Source: Salinivirgaceae bacterium (GTDB taxonomy: Bacteria; Bacteroidota; Bacteroidia; Bacteroidales; SZUA-534). Taken from it: a DNA stretch of 32,275 nucleotides. The position numbers and the translations under genes were made by a program. The DNA lies in contig JAEINW010000033.1 in the NCBI GenBank assembly GCA_016342715.1, forward strand, positions 1 through 32,275, written 5' to 3'. Shown piece by piece: positions 1-9,020 of this stretch. The notes under the pieces were generated by a model. The model made no database searches and was not told the origin of the DNA. It worked only from the letters and a program-made list of their open reading frames with translations. Position 1 is the stretch's first letter, and each line of letters opens with the position of its first letter.

Positions 1-1082
1 CGATTTTAATACTGTTAAGTTTTAGTTGTGCTAAAAAACACAATAACTATACAAAGAAAATTCAATCAGATTTAGATAGAGAATTAGCAGAAAATAATTC
101 AGGTATTTTGGTAAATGTAAATTCTTTGGATAAGGATTTTATATGGAGTGGGGCATCTGGTTTGTCTGATAAAGAAGCTAAAACAAAATTACTACCTGAT
201 CAAACGTTCCGAATTGCAAGTGTAACCAAAACATTTGTTGCAGCAACTATTCTTCGATTATGGGAAGATAATAAAATTAGTCTTGATGACCCTATAACTA
301 AGTTTGTTTCAGAAAAACATATTAATATCCTAAAAAATGGTGGATACAAAGTTGATAAGATATTAATAAAACATCTACTAACTCACTCAAGTGGTCTTTC
401 CGAGCATACAAACTCATACAAGTTTGAAGTTGCTTTTCTGAAAACAAAACATGTATGGTCACGTACAGAGCAAATTAGCGATTTGATTATATATTCTAAT
501 CCTGTTGGAGATGTTGGTGAAAAGTTTAGTTATTCAGATACAGGATATATTTTACTGGGTGAAATTATAGAAAATGTTACAGGAAAATCTATGGGTGACG
601 CAATATTGGAACAATTAGATCTTAAGAAGCTAGGTATAAAAGATACTTATATGGAAGATTTTAATGGTGATTTTTCAGGCAGAAGAATTCATCAGTATCA
701 AGATAAATCAGACACTTACTACTTTCACCCTTCAATGGATTATTATGGAGGTGGAGGATTGCTATCAACCACAGCTGATTTGAGTTGTTTTTTTCAAAAT
801 CTTTTTAATCATAAAATATTTCACAACAGAAATACATTAGACACAATGTTGACTCCTATAGTGTACAATGCAGAACAACCATTGGATTACAGGATGGGGG
901 TTTGGAAAATTGATATTGAAGGAAAAATTGCATATACTCATTCAGGTTTTTGGGGTACACAGGTAATATATATACCTGAAATAAGAACAGCAATTGCAAC
1001 AAATTACAGTCAACATTGGACTCAAAAAGGAATTGCTCCAATAATTCCTAAAATTCTTAAAACAATCACACAAAGCAATTAA
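1..1082 (+). CDS. Beta-lactamase-fold serine hydrolase lipoprotein, 5' end outside window
   Basis: The reading frame is open from base 3, so the gene starts before the window; a TTG at 108 is internal and is not the start. The first visible residues, ILILLSFSCAKK, are the end of a lipoprotein signal peptide with a lipobox Cys, so the mature protein is probably anchored in the outer or inner membrane facing the periplasm. Family motifs of the class C beta-lactamase / PBP4* / esterase fold are visible: S-V-T-K (SxxK nucleophile, about visible residue 73), Y-S-D in FSYSDTGYILLG (usually YxN) and H-S-G near the C-terminus (KTG-box equivalent). Such proteins hydrolyse D-amino-acid peptides, esters or beta-lactams; the substrate cannot be told from sequence. 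No partner gene follows and no clear terminator was seen. Family assignment is strong, substrate unknown. Confidence 0.9.
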   Translation, partial: ILILLSFSCAKKHNNYTKKIQSDLDRELAENNSGILVNVNSLDKDFIWSGASGLSDKEAKTKLLPDQTFRIASVTKTFVAATILRLWEDNKISLDDPITKFVSEKHINILKNGGYKVDKILIKHLLTHSSGLSEHTNSYKFEVAFLKTKHVWSRTEQISDLIIYSNPVGDVGEKFSYSDTGYILLGEIIENVTGKSMGDAILEQLDLKKLGIKDTYMEDFNGDFSGRRIHQYQDKSDTYYFHPSMDYYGGGGLLSTTADLSCFFQNLFNHKIFHNRNTLDTMLTPIVYNAEQPLDYRMGVWKIDIEGKIAYTHSGFWGTQVIYIPEIRTAIATNYSQHWTQKGIAPIIPKILKTITQSN

Positions 1083-1487
1083 TTTAAAGTGAATTTATTG
1101 ATTAATAAAACACCAAACACACAACGCAACTATAAGTCATACCGGCTAAATTGTATGTTTTAATAGCAATTGTACTTGTGGGGGCGCAAAATTTCAGTTT
1201 GCTTAACGGTGTTTTATTTATAATTTAGTAAGCAAAATAAAATTTAGCTATGTGGCATGCCAAAACATTATTATTTATCAAGTCAGTATGCCTAGCAGCT
1301 TCAAAGTTAGCGGTTATTATACCCAGAAACCATACTATTATAACAACTTTTAAATTATTTATTATATGAAATATCCATGCAATAAAGCTTGCCCAAAGCA
1401 GAAATGTTTCTCGCTAGCTATCGGGGTGGATATTCCCCCGACTTATCGGGGCAGGCTATCTAACCATTAAAAATAAATTACAAACAG
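1083..1487. other. 405-bp gene-free gap with long imperfect inverted arms and a hairpin
   Basis: No coding sequence was recognised. The gap holds an imperfect inverted pair, TATAAGTCATACCGGCTAA at 1131-1149 and TTAGCGGTTATTATA at 1307-1321; a 10-bp palindrome TGGCATGCCA at 1253-1262; and a GC hairpin TCGGGG (1421-1426) / CCCCGA (1436-1441) about 50 bp before the next start codon. The arrangement recalls the folded recombination sites or dispersed palindromic repeats that flank accessory genes in Bacteroidota, but no integrase is present here. That interpretation is inference. Confidence 0.5.
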
Positions 1488-2579
1488 ATGAAAACATGCA
1501 ATAATTGTCTCCTTGATGAAAAATATCCACAAATATCATTCAATGATAATGATATTTGTTCATTGTGTTATTCCGATAAGAAATTTAAACCAATTGGAGA
1601 AGACCAACTCTTAAATATATTTCAGTCAGCTAGAAACAAAAATGCACAATACGATGCACTCGTTCCTTTAAGCGGAGGAAAAGACAGTACTTATATTTTA
1701 CATTTAGCTGTTAATGTATACAAGCTAAATATACTGGCTATGACTTATGATAATGGCTTGTTTAGTCAGCTTGCCTTAGACAATATTGATAGAGCTATAA
1801 AAATTACCGGAGTAAAACACATTTTTTGTAAACCCGACTTTGAAATTCAAAAAATGGTTTACCAAAATATGTTAAAATATACCGGAGATATTTGTGGTGC
1901 ATGTGATATTGCAACCAAAGCTAATGTATTAAAAGTTGCCAAGGATTATTCGACTCCTATTATTTTATATGGTACGTCACCTTTAGAAAATGACTCATTC
2001 GTACCTGATTCTATACAAGATATTTCAAGGTTTAAGCACATTATGAGCTTGTCTAATAATCTTACAAAAAAACAGATAAACGATTTTCTGATTTTCCCAA
2101 AGCTAAATCTCTTCCTGCAATCTCTTTATAAAAAAACCGGAAAGTTTAGCAAAGAAGTAAGACCCCTATTTTTTATTGAAAATCCCTCAGACAAGGAGAT
2201 GGGAGAAATTATAAAAAAAGAGTTAGGCTGGCAAGATGAACCCGACAAGGAATACTCTAAACATCTTGATTGTATTGCAGAGCCATTAACCAACTATTTA
2301 CGCAATAATATTTATGGATATGAGCGTAGAAAATGCCAATATAGCAATATGATAAGGTCGAATGAAATTACCAGAGAAAAAGCGATTAATTTATTTAATG
2401 CGGACAAAGTAGATGAAAAACCATCCAATTACACTGAAGTATTAAAGCATTTGGAACTAACTGAAAAAGATATTGAAGAAGCTCTTTCGTATAAACCACT
2501 GTTATATGAAAAGAATACCTCTAAAATTAATCGCTTATATATTTATGTAATAAAAAAAATACGAAACGCTAATAAATAG
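1488..2579 (+). CDS. N-acetyl-sugar amidotransferase (PP-loop ATPase, PseA/WbpG-like)
   Basis: A 363-residue protein with an N-terminal zinc-knuckle pattern (Cys4, Cys7, Cys24, Cys27) followed by the PP-loop ATP pyrophosphatase signature SGGKDS at residues 62-67 and a further CGAC motif near residue 137. This layout matches the N-acetyl sugar amidotransferases (WbpG, PseA, LegG-like), which adenylate a sugar carboxyl or acetamido group and use ammonia from a glutaminase partner to make acetamidino sugars for surface polysaccharide or flagellin. The start is the first ATG and gives the complete Cys-rich N-terminus. No glutaminase (HisH-like), HisF-like partner, glycosyltransferase or nucleotide-sugar enzyme lies nearby, which is unusual for this family; the partners would have to be elsewhere or the gene is a displaced cassette. 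A tRNA-thiolation or queuosine-type PP-loop enzyme is a less likely alternative. Confidence 0.8.
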   Translation: MKTCNNCLLDEKYPQISFNDNDICSLCYSDKKFKPIGEDQLLNIFQSARNKNAQYDALVPLSGGKDSTYILHLAVNVYKLNILAMTYDNGLFSQLALDNIDRAIKITGVKHIFCKPDFEIQKMVYQNMLKYTGDICGACDIATKANVLKVAKDYSTPIILYGTSPLENDSFVPDSIQDISRFKHIMSLSNNLTKKQINDFLIFPKLNLFLQSLYKKTGKFSKEVRPLFFIENPSDKEMGEIIKKELGWQDEPDKEYSKHLDCIAEPLTNYLRNNIYGYERRKCQYSNMIRSNEITREKAINLFNADKVDEKPSNYTEVLKHLELTEKDIEEALSYKPLLYEKNTSKINRLYIYVIKKIRNANK

Positions 2580-2597
2580 GACTTTAAGCGGTTTACA

Positions 2598-2615
2598 TTC
2601 CGAAAGCTTTCGGAA
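2598..2615. repeat. 18-bp perfect palindrome
   Basis: TTCCGAAAGCTTTCGGAA reads the same on both strands. It sits 18 bp after the amidotransferase stop codon and immediately before a longer hairpin. There is no T-run after it, so it is more likely a dispersed palindromic repeat or mRNA 3' stabiliser than a classic intrinsic terminator. Confidence 0.7.
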
Positions 2616-2618
2616 CAG

Positions 2619-2660
2619 CATTGAGTTCCTGTTGAATTAAACTTCGACAGGAACTCAATG
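2619..2660. repeat. 18-bp stem hairpin downstream of amidotransferase gene
   Basis: CATTGAGTTCCTGTTGAA (2619-2636) pairs with TTCGACAGGAACTCAATG (2643-2660), 17 Watson-Crick pairs plus one G-T wobble, around a 6-nt loop. It lacks a following U-tract. It may end the upstream transcript or be a dispersed inverted repeat. Confidence 0.7.
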
Positions 2661-2962
2661 CATCGCAGCTTGGTTAATTATGTTTTTTCTCCTATATACT
2701 TTGTAACGAGTTTGAGTATTTTTCACTAATAAATTCAAGGGTTTGCGCTTTTGAATTTAGTGTCGCTGAGAACAGATATAAGTTTGCTTATGAACCAGCG
2801 TGAAAATTTACTAGTAATCAAAAACCACACTAGGTTTATTACAATCGTTGCCTTGAAAACAATGGCACGATGAGATAGAAGTAACATTATTTACTGGGTT
2901 CTTTGAAATATTTGACTGGATTTTACTCTTTATTAGAATACCCTTCACCCCTTTAAATTTTC

Positions 2963-2991
2963 AATCATATTATTAATTTCATAATATGATT
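2963..2991. promoter_or_regulatory. 11-bp perfect inverted repeat upstream of sensor promoter
   Basis: AATCATATTAT (2963-2973) and ATAATATGATT (2981-2991) are exact reverse complements separated by 7 bp. The dyad ends 30 bp before the -33 element of the promoter at 3022-3050, a typical place for an activator or operator site. It could equally fold as a weak AT-rich hairpin. The role is inferred from position only. Confidence 0.35.
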
Positions 2992-3021
2992 TTTATCACA
3001 ATATCATAATCTGTAACTCTA

Positions 3022-3050
3022 TTGGTGATCAATAATTTTTCATACATTTG
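3022..3050 (+). promoter_or_regulatory. Bacteroidota-type promoter for the CHASE4 sensor pseudogene
   Basis: TTG at 3022-3024 and TACATTTG at 3043-3050 match the Bacteroidota primary sigma factor elements (-33 TTG and -7 TAnnTTTG) with 18 bp between them. Transcription would start near 3057, giving about 60 nt of leader before the ATG at 3118. This is the best promoter match noticed in the window, although the gene it serves is broken. Confidence 0.6.
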
Positions 3051-3117
3051 CAGCCCCAATTTTTAAATGATTAATAATAAGTGGGATAATTAATTTAAAT
3101 AGAAAATCAGTTAATTA

Positions 3118-4141
3118 ATGAGATTATTTAGTAGGATAAGGACGCAAACAAAAATCATGATATTATTGATTTTAACCATAAGTGTGTGTGTTTGTGTTTT
3201 ATAGGATATCAATATATAAAAAGTCATCAGAAAAGCATATTTATTAAGGCTAATAAGGAGTCAAAAACACAGGTCATCAATAATATACTAAAATTTAAGA
3301 CAAATAGTTATTTTGGTGCGGTAAATGATAATGCATGCTGGGATGAGATAATTGAATATGTAGAGCATCCCACGGAAGAGTGGCAAATGTAAATATTTCT
3401 ACTATTAAGTCGTACGGCTTTTCTAACACTTGGATTCTTGACGAAGACTTTAATATGGTCTATTCAGTTTTCGATTCCACTGATTTTAATTCTGATTTAG
3501 AAATATCAATGGAAACATGGGCAAATGCCTTTAAGGATAAAGGTACGTGTCACTTTTACCTGAATGTAAGAGATTCTATTTTAGAGATTTTTGACGAAAC
3601 CATTGTTCCCTCTGTAGATTATGAGCACAAAACGACAGCACAGGGTTATTTTTTGGCTGCAAAGTTTTGGAATAAGGATTTTATTTATCAAATGGAAGCT
3701 GAAATGGGTTTTTCCATCAGCTTTAGGTTACCCAATGACACCTTAAATATTGAGAATAAGGATGATTCAAAGATTTCTGTCTCAAAGGTGTTAAAAGATG
3801 TCTTAGGCAACGATATTATGATTGTTGATTTTACAAGTAATGACCAAATGGCGAAGGATTTATCATCGACCAATAAACTCTCTTACGTACTTATTACATT
3901 ACTTTTTATTACCCTGTTCATCTTCTTTTTTGCAGTGCGCTGCTGGATATCCATACCGCTAACCCATATTACTGACAGTCTTAATAATGGAAACTCAATC
4001 TCTGTGGCTGCTCTTGAAGGAAAAAAGGATGAGTTTGGAGAAATTGCGAGACTAATTGAGCGGTTTTTTGAACAAAAAAAACATCTCGCAGTTGAGATTG
4101 TCGAAAGAATTGAGTCCAGTAAAAAGCACCAAGTACCCTAA
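3118..4141 (+). pseudogene. Broken CHASE4-HAMP membrane sensor, two frameshifts, no output domain
   Basis: Three consecutive frames together encode one sensor. Bases 3118-3204 give a 28-residue basic start plus transmembrane helix (MRLFSRIRTQTK...) ending in TAG. About 3186-3392 continue in another frame with the CHASE4 hallmark NDNACWDEIIEYVEHP. Bases 3380-4141 continue in the third frame with the rest of CHASE4 (W-I-L-D-E-D-F-N-M-V-Y), a second transmembrane helix (ITLLFITLFIFFF) and a HAMP-like segment (PLTHITDSL ... EIARLIERFF). CHASE4 is an extracytoplasmic ligand-sensing domain of histidine kinases and diguanylate cyclases. After HAMP the frame stops at 4141 and no PAS, kinase or GGDEF domain follows, so the output is lost. 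The first break is at a GTGTGTGTG tract (3182-3190), where removal of one GT unit restores the frame. Sequencing or assembly error could explain the shifts but not the missing output domain. Confidence 0.8.
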
Positions 4142-4360
4142 CATCCAGAGCAGCAATGAGCTACGAAAGTTGCGGAGCCTAGTGGAGTAATTATCGAAAT
4201 ACATAAGTTTTGCATAATTTAGTAAGTGTTTTTAATGAGATATATCATATTTAAGAGAATTGCATTGCAGATCACATTAATGTTTCGTTTACTTAACTTG
4301 GCTCGGTAAAAAATATTGTGTGATTGTAATAAGCAAGAAAGTGATTATTAAATTAATTTA

Positions 4361-6061
4361 ATGAGAATAAAAGACATTATAATATATTTTTCAATTATTG
4401 TTGTCCTAATTTTTAATCAAAAAAATATTGAAGCAAATCAGGTTTATGATTCTGTAGATGTACGTTTGCAACTTATTACTGACAACCAGGCAAAAATTGA
4501 TTATTTGCTTAATCTTTCTATTATTTTTCAACAAATTGATATTGAAAAGGCATTTGAAAGCCTGGAAAAAGCACAATTTTTGGTTGACAAGATGGATTAT
4601 GATCTGCCGCAAGCAAATATTTTTACTGCTAAAGGTGTTCTTTATAAAAACAGATCTGATTATCCGCGAGCTATGGATATGTTTTTAAAGGCAATAATTA
4701 ATTATGAGGAATATTTAACTGATAACAAGTCAGATTCCATTGCAAGACTTGAGTATGGGAATTGCCTTAATTATATGGGAGAGGTTTATTTTAGTCTAGG
4801 AAGAAAGGATAAAGCAATGGAATATCTGCAATCAAGCATTGTAATTTATAAGCAACTTGACAATAAGAAACGTCTGGCCTTTGGGCTTAGAAATTTGGGA
4901 GGAATTTATTTCAGCAATAAAATGTTTATTAAAGCACTCGAAATTTATCTTGAGGCATTAAAATACTATCAGGAATTAGGAGTTGAAGAAGGACTTCCAA
5001 GTTTGTATTCAAATATTGGAGCGGCCTATTTTACCAGCGATCAACTTGAACTAAGTATTGATTACTTTAATATTGCAGAACATAAATATTTGAAGGCTAT
5101 GGAGCATGATTCATGCAATACAAATTGGAACAAAGGTATCTCATTGGTATATTTCAATAAAGCTTGTTATTACAATGTATTACACAACCAAAAGGCTTAC
5201 GAACAATATCTTCTTAAATCACTTAATATATTAGATAGTATTTATGCTCCCAAGGAATCATGTGCTCCCGCTTTAAATTTACACCAACTTTATGGTACAA
5301 AAGGTGACTATAAAAAAGCCTATAACTATTTGCTATTGTATCAAAGTATTCAAGATAGTTTGTACAACATTAAAAAAACCAATAAAATTAGCCAACTCGA
5401 AAAGCAATATGAATTCACAAAAGTGCAGCAGGATTTTGAACTTGAGAAAAGGAAAGTAGAATTAGTATATTGGATGGCATTAAGTATTATGCTGTTTGTG
5501 TTAATAGTTATTATACTTTTTTTTAATCAACTAAAGGGAAAAAATCGTAAAGTTAAAATTGAAAAAGAGAAACTTGCAATGGACGAAATTATTCTTAAAT
5601 CGCAAATAAAACTGAAGGAAAACAAACTTAAGTTAAAGGAGAAAGAATTGAAGAGTTTAGCTTTTCAAATTGTAGAAAAAGATAATAGCATTAATGGTTT
5701 ACAAGAGGGGGTAAACAAAATGAATACCTACCTGATTAATGAAGTAAATCATGAAAAAATATCCGATATTTGGAAGAAGGCATGTAAATCGATGAAAATA
5801 GATAGTGATCGGCGTAAATTTCTGTTGGGAATGGAATATATTTCAAAAGATTTGTTTAGAAAACTTGAGCGTGATTTTCATGGCCTAACAAAACGAGAGC
5901 TACATATTGCAGCACTTGTAAAGCAGGAATTTACGGCAAAGGAAATAGCTGTTTTATTTAACATTTCGCATAAAAGCGCACAAACTGGAAAATATCGACT
6001 TAAAAAGCGTTTGAATTTGTTGTCGGATCAAAGTCTTGAAGAGTTTCTAAAGAAGTATTAG
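4361..6061 (+). CDS. Membrane TPR protein with LuxR-like HTH (transcriptional regulator)
   Basis: The 566-residue protein has an N-terminal hydrophobic signal (residues 1-25), a tetratricopeptide region at about 45-335 (for example YNCLN-type helices and the repeated A-x-E-Y-L pattern), a transmembrane helix at 368-389, a charged coiled coil at about 395-460 and a C-terminal helix-turn-helix at about 507-552 (LTKRELHIAALVKQEFTAKE followed by IAVLFNISHKSAQ). The HTH has the LuxR/GerE layout of an L-T-x-R-E-L start, helix-turn-helix and a basic end. The topology implies periplasmic TPRs and cytoplasmic DNA binding, so a periplasmic protein or peptide interaction is passed directly to transcription. 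This domain order is common among Bacteroidota. It stands alone, with a minus-strand gene downstream. Targets are unknown; the adjacent secreted-protein gene is the nearest candidate. Confidence 0.85.
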   Translation: MRIKDIIIYFSIIVVLIFNQKNIEANQVYDSVDVRLQLITDNQAKIDYLLNLSIIFQQIDIEKAFESLEKAQFLVDKMDYDLPQANIFTAKGVLYKNRSDYPRAMDMFLKAIINYEEYLTDNKSDSIARLEYGNCLNYMGEVYFSLGRKDKAMEYLQSSIVIYKQLDNKKRLAFGLRNLGGIYFSNKMFIKALEIYLEALKYYQELGVEEGLPSLYSNIGAAYFTSDQLELSIDYFNIAEHKYLKAMEHDSCNTNWNKGISLVYFNKACYYNVLHNQKAYEQYLLKSLNILDSIYAPKESCAPALNLHQLYGTKGDYKKAYNYLLLYQSIQDSLYNIKKTNKISQLEKQYEFTKVQQDFELEKRKVELVYWMALSIMLFVLIVIILFFNQLKGKNRKVKIEKEKLAMDEIILKSQIKLKENKLKLKEKELKSLAFQIVEKDNSINGLQEGVNKMNTYLINEVNHEKISDIWKKACKSMKIDSDRRKFLLGMEYISKDLFRKLERDFHGLTKRELHIAALVKQEFTAKEIAVLFNISHKSAQTGKYRLKKRLNLLSDQSLEEFLKKY

Positions 6062-6447
6062 CACAATACCGCCTTCTTTTTTTACATTATTTCAACGGCT
6101 GATATTATTGTTATTATTAGCCTGAACTCGATGTAATAAATATTCTTAATAATCTGATAATGTTGTGCATGTAAATTATTGCAAATGTATATAAAGTAAT
6201 AAGACACAAGAACACCAAAGCCCTCAACGTAAGTAATCAAGAAAAATGGCAGCATATTTATCTTAAATCTTGATGCCTGTCTGCCGACAAAGCAGGCTTA
6301 TTACTTGATGCTAAATATTACAATAACTAGTAGTTGAATATTAATAACTTATAAAGTTACTTATTTCGAACTGACTTTATTTATTGATTGATAAAAAAAA
6401 GGCTATCTCGTTTTTGAGATAGCCTTTTTTGAAAAAGTACGGCTTTG
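6062..6447. other. 386-bp convergent gap with a terminator
   Basis: This gap lies between the 3' ends of two converging genes. It holds a bidirectional terminator at 6395-6430 and a short GCCTG/CAGGC hairpin near 6275-6297 of the kind also seen at 9360. I see no gene in it. Confidence 0.5.
6395..6430. terminator. Bidirectional intrinsic terminator between converging genes
   Basis: GGCTATCTC (6401-6409) pairs with GAGATAGCC (6416-6424) over a 6-nt loop, with an A-run before and a T-run after, so it can end transcription from either side. It lies 18 bp after the stop codon of the minus-strand SBBP gene and is mainly its terminator. Confidence 0.85.
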
Positions 6448-8946
6448 TTATCTTAATATTTGAACCTTTTTATTAATGGTTCTGTTACTGGTTTGAACCT
6501 GAATAAAATACATACCGTTGATTAAATTATCGGTATTAATTTCTATTTTGTTTTTATTACAATTAATATTCTTAACAATTTGTCCCGCAACATTAATCAA
6601 TTTCACATTTGTCATTACTGATTCGGAATTAACATTCAGATTGTTAGAACTCAATGGATTTGGGTATACTCCTAAATTATTGTCGATTATATTTTCTTCA
6701 ACACCTACACTAGAGCCTGTAGTAAATTCAAGAATAACAATATCATTACTTTCCAGATTTCCCTGATTGTACGACAATGGATTTTCAGCCACAAGTCCGG
6801 TTGATAATCCGGCATCTGTTTTTGCCTGTGTGATAAGCAGTAATCTGTTGTCTGATCTTTTGGCAAAACCATAACCCCATCCAAAATCATCACCACCATA
6901 GACTGTTGACCAGTCAATGTTTTTGTTTTTATCAAATCTCGACCAGAACATAACTCTTACGCCTGCAGCAAAAGAGGTTTGATTAAAGGCTCCTTCAAGT
7001 TCTTTAATTTGAAAGTTTTGCGATGAAGTAGCACCACAAAGCCACATATTTCCTTGATTATCGAAACTTATTCCTGTGGCTAGGTCGCCGTCATCGCCTC
7101 CGTAATAGGTAGCCCAGTTTAAAGCTTTGTTTTCATCAAACCTTAAAATAAAAGCATCAGATACATAAGGTATTAATTCATTGTTTATTTCAGCGCAGTT
7201 AAATGCACCGGCTAATTCTACCGTATTCATATCGCCCGATTCTGTAGCACCTACAACATAAAAGTTGTTTTCGGCATCCCATCCCATACTTCTTGCATCA
7301 TCGGCTCTGGTACCTCCATAAAAGGTTGACCATATTAGGCTGCGGTTTTCATCAAACTCAAGAATTACGGCCTGATTGTAATCTCCGCTGGTGTAGGTGG
7401 GATTGTTGTAAGCACCTGTCTTTGCTACCATAGGAAAATCAGATGAACTTGAATATCCTACAAGCATTAGGTGGTTATTATTGTCAAATTTTAGCATTGG
7501 TAATTGATCGGTATCGTTTCCGCCAAAAAATGTTGACCATGCTAGTTGATCATTTTCGTCAAATTTCATTAAAATACCATCGTTCATACCACCATGGAAT
7601 GAAGCTTCATTGTAGGCTCCTTCTAAATTTACAACTGGAAAATCTGTTGAACTTGTTAATCCCAATATAAATAATTCATTGTTTGCATCAACTTCAATGT
7701 CAGATAAATAGTCCCATTCGGCTCCTCCAATAAAGGTTGACCATAAAAGTTCACCATCGGCATTAACCTTAGTAATAAAACCATTATTTCCACCTTCTAT
7801 CGTTGCGTGATTATAAGCTCCGTCAAGGCTTTTAATAGGGAAGTCGGTTGACTTTGTAGCACCACAAATATAAATTTCATTAGTACTATTATTAATGGCG
7901 ATTCCTCCATCATTGTCATCATTGTCAATTCCACCAAATATGGTTGACCATAAAAGTTTTCCTATTGCATCAAATTTTACAATAAAAGTATCAAAACTAC
8001 CCATATACGAACCACTCCCGGTAAGTCCTGGAAGGTTTGTTGAGCGTGTAAGTCCATAGATGTAAAGGTTGTCTTCGTCATCTACTACCATATCGTTAAA
8101 ATACTCTGTTTCTGATCCACCATAATTGGTTGACCATATTACTACCGGAGGGTCGATAGTTAAGGTTTGCTTAGTGTTGTAATTTTCGATATTAAAAGCA
8201 ATAGTATTATTTTGCAGCTCGTATTTTGACGAAATAATATTTTTTTTAATGCCTTGATACGAAAGAAGTGTTCCTTCTTTTATGCTTCCTAATGAAGTTT
8301 CAATGCTTAGCATCGTTTCTTCATTGTTCAAGTTTATTTGTGCTCCATCATAAACCATTTTGATGGCTTCAGGGCTTGCACCCGGGTGTACAACAAAATC
8401 GTATTTCATGGCAAATTCACTAGCCTCTTCAATATATAAAACCCAGTCGATGCCAGGGTAAATATTTGCAATTGTTATTTCCTTAAATGTTTTGATGTTT
8501 TTTATGCCATCTAAATTACTTGCATTGTAAAAAACACTCTTTGTAGTACTTGATTCTTTTGATGTAATGATATTCTTTTTTTGAATAGACGCACCATCTA
8601 AAATCATATTCGTACGATGATAGTTTATTTTAGAATTTAGGATTTTGCCATCTTTTAATTCACGGCCATTAAGGATACGGTTATTAATTTCTTCACCATT
8701 TTCCGAAAAAACGTAACTTAATCCGGTTGATGTAATAAATATATCCATATTTTTTATGGAACACGAATACAATACATCGGGAATTGAATTACCATTTTCG
8801 TCGGTAATCTGTCCTTTGTTTTCTGTAAAACCAATTAGTTGATTTTGTGCCATCAACAAGTGACCTTTTTTCTCCAGCACAGTTGCGTTTGTATTAATAA
8901 CAAAACAACTTATTAATAACATTAGTATAAGGTACTTTTTACTCAT
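6448..8946 (-). CDS. T9SS-secreted SBBP-repeat beta-propeller protein
   Basis: An 832-residue secreted protein. Residues 1-21 are a signal peptide. An N-terminal region of about 40-265, containing GFTENKGQ, resembles the domain that precedes SBBP repeats in Bacteroidota. Seven blades follow, each starting with a W-S/A-T-x-x-x-G-G motif (WSTNYGG, WSTIFGG, WSTFIGG, WSTFFGG, WSTFYGG, WATYYGG, WSTVYGG) and continuing to a G-x-T/S-x-S-x-D-F-P type strand, consistent with a seven-bladed beta-propeller. The last ~80 residues are a type A T9SS sorting domain with VYPNP and the terminal K-V-Q-I-L-R strand. The protein is expected on the cell surface or released. Its binding partner is unknown. It is alone on its strand, ends at a strong terminator and starts next to a gap with tandem direct repeats at 9021-9041. 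Confidence 0.88.
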   Translation of the reverse strand: MSKKYLILMLLISCFVINTNATVLEKKGHLLMAQNQLIGFTENKGQITDENGNSIPDVLYSCSIKNMDIFITSTGLSYVFSENGEEINNRILNGRELKDGKILNSKINYHRTNMILDGASIQKKNIITSKESSTTKSVFYNASNLDGIKNIKTFKEITIANIYPGIDWVLYIEEASEFAMKYDFVVHPGASPEAIKMVYDGAQINLNNEETMLSIETSLGSIKEGTLLSYQGIKKNIISSKYELQNNTIAFNIENYNTKQTLTIDPPVVIWSTNYGGSETEYFNDMVVDDEDNLYIYGLTRSTNLPGLTGSGSYMGSFDTFIVKFDAIGKLLWSTIFGGIDNDDNDGGIAINNSTNEIYICGATKSTDFPIKSLDGAYNHATIEGGNNGFITKVNADGELLWSTFIGGAEWDYLSDIEVDANNELFILGLTSSTDFPVVNLEGAYNEASFHGGMNDGILMKFDENDQLAWSTFFGGNDTDQLPMLKFDNNNHLMLVGYSSSSDFPMVAKTGAYNNPTYTSGDYNQAVILEFDENRSLIWSTFYGGTRADDARSMGWDAENNFYVVGATESGDMNTVELAGAFNCAEINNELIPYVSDAFILRFDENKALNWATYYGGDDGDLATGISFDNQGNMWLCGATSSQNFQIKELEGAFNQTSFAAGVRVMFWSRFDKNKNIDWSTVYGGDDFGWGYGFAKRSDNRLLLITQAKTDAGLSTGLVAENPLSYNQGNLESNDIVILEFTTGSSVGVEENIIDNNLGVYPNPLSSNNLNVNSESVMTNVKLINVAGQIVKNINCNKNKIEINTDNLINGMYFIQVQTSNRTINKKVQILR

Positions 8947-9020
8947 AATTATTATTTTTAGTGATTATTATTATTGAGAACAATTTTAATTATTTAATTG
9001 CTAAGGATGATTTATTTTAC

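Larger units (their letters stand above)
2580..3117. other. 538-bp gene-free gap: palindromes, inverted repeat, promoter
   Basis: No open frame here looks coding. From left to right it contains an 18-bp perfect palindrome (2598-2615), a long hairpin (2619-2660), about 300 bp of plain AT-rich sequence in which I see nothing, an 11-bp inverted repeat (2963-2991) and a Bacteroidota-type promoter (3022-3050) for the broken sensor gene downstream. The bases at 2585-2594 (TAAGCGGTTT) resemble the TTAGCGGTTATTATA arm before the amidotransferase gene. Confidence 0.5.

Noticed and set aside
108-1082. TTG at 108 as the start of the serine hydrolase
   Set aside because: The frame is open to base 3 and encodes a lipoprotein signal end upstream, so the start lies outside the window.
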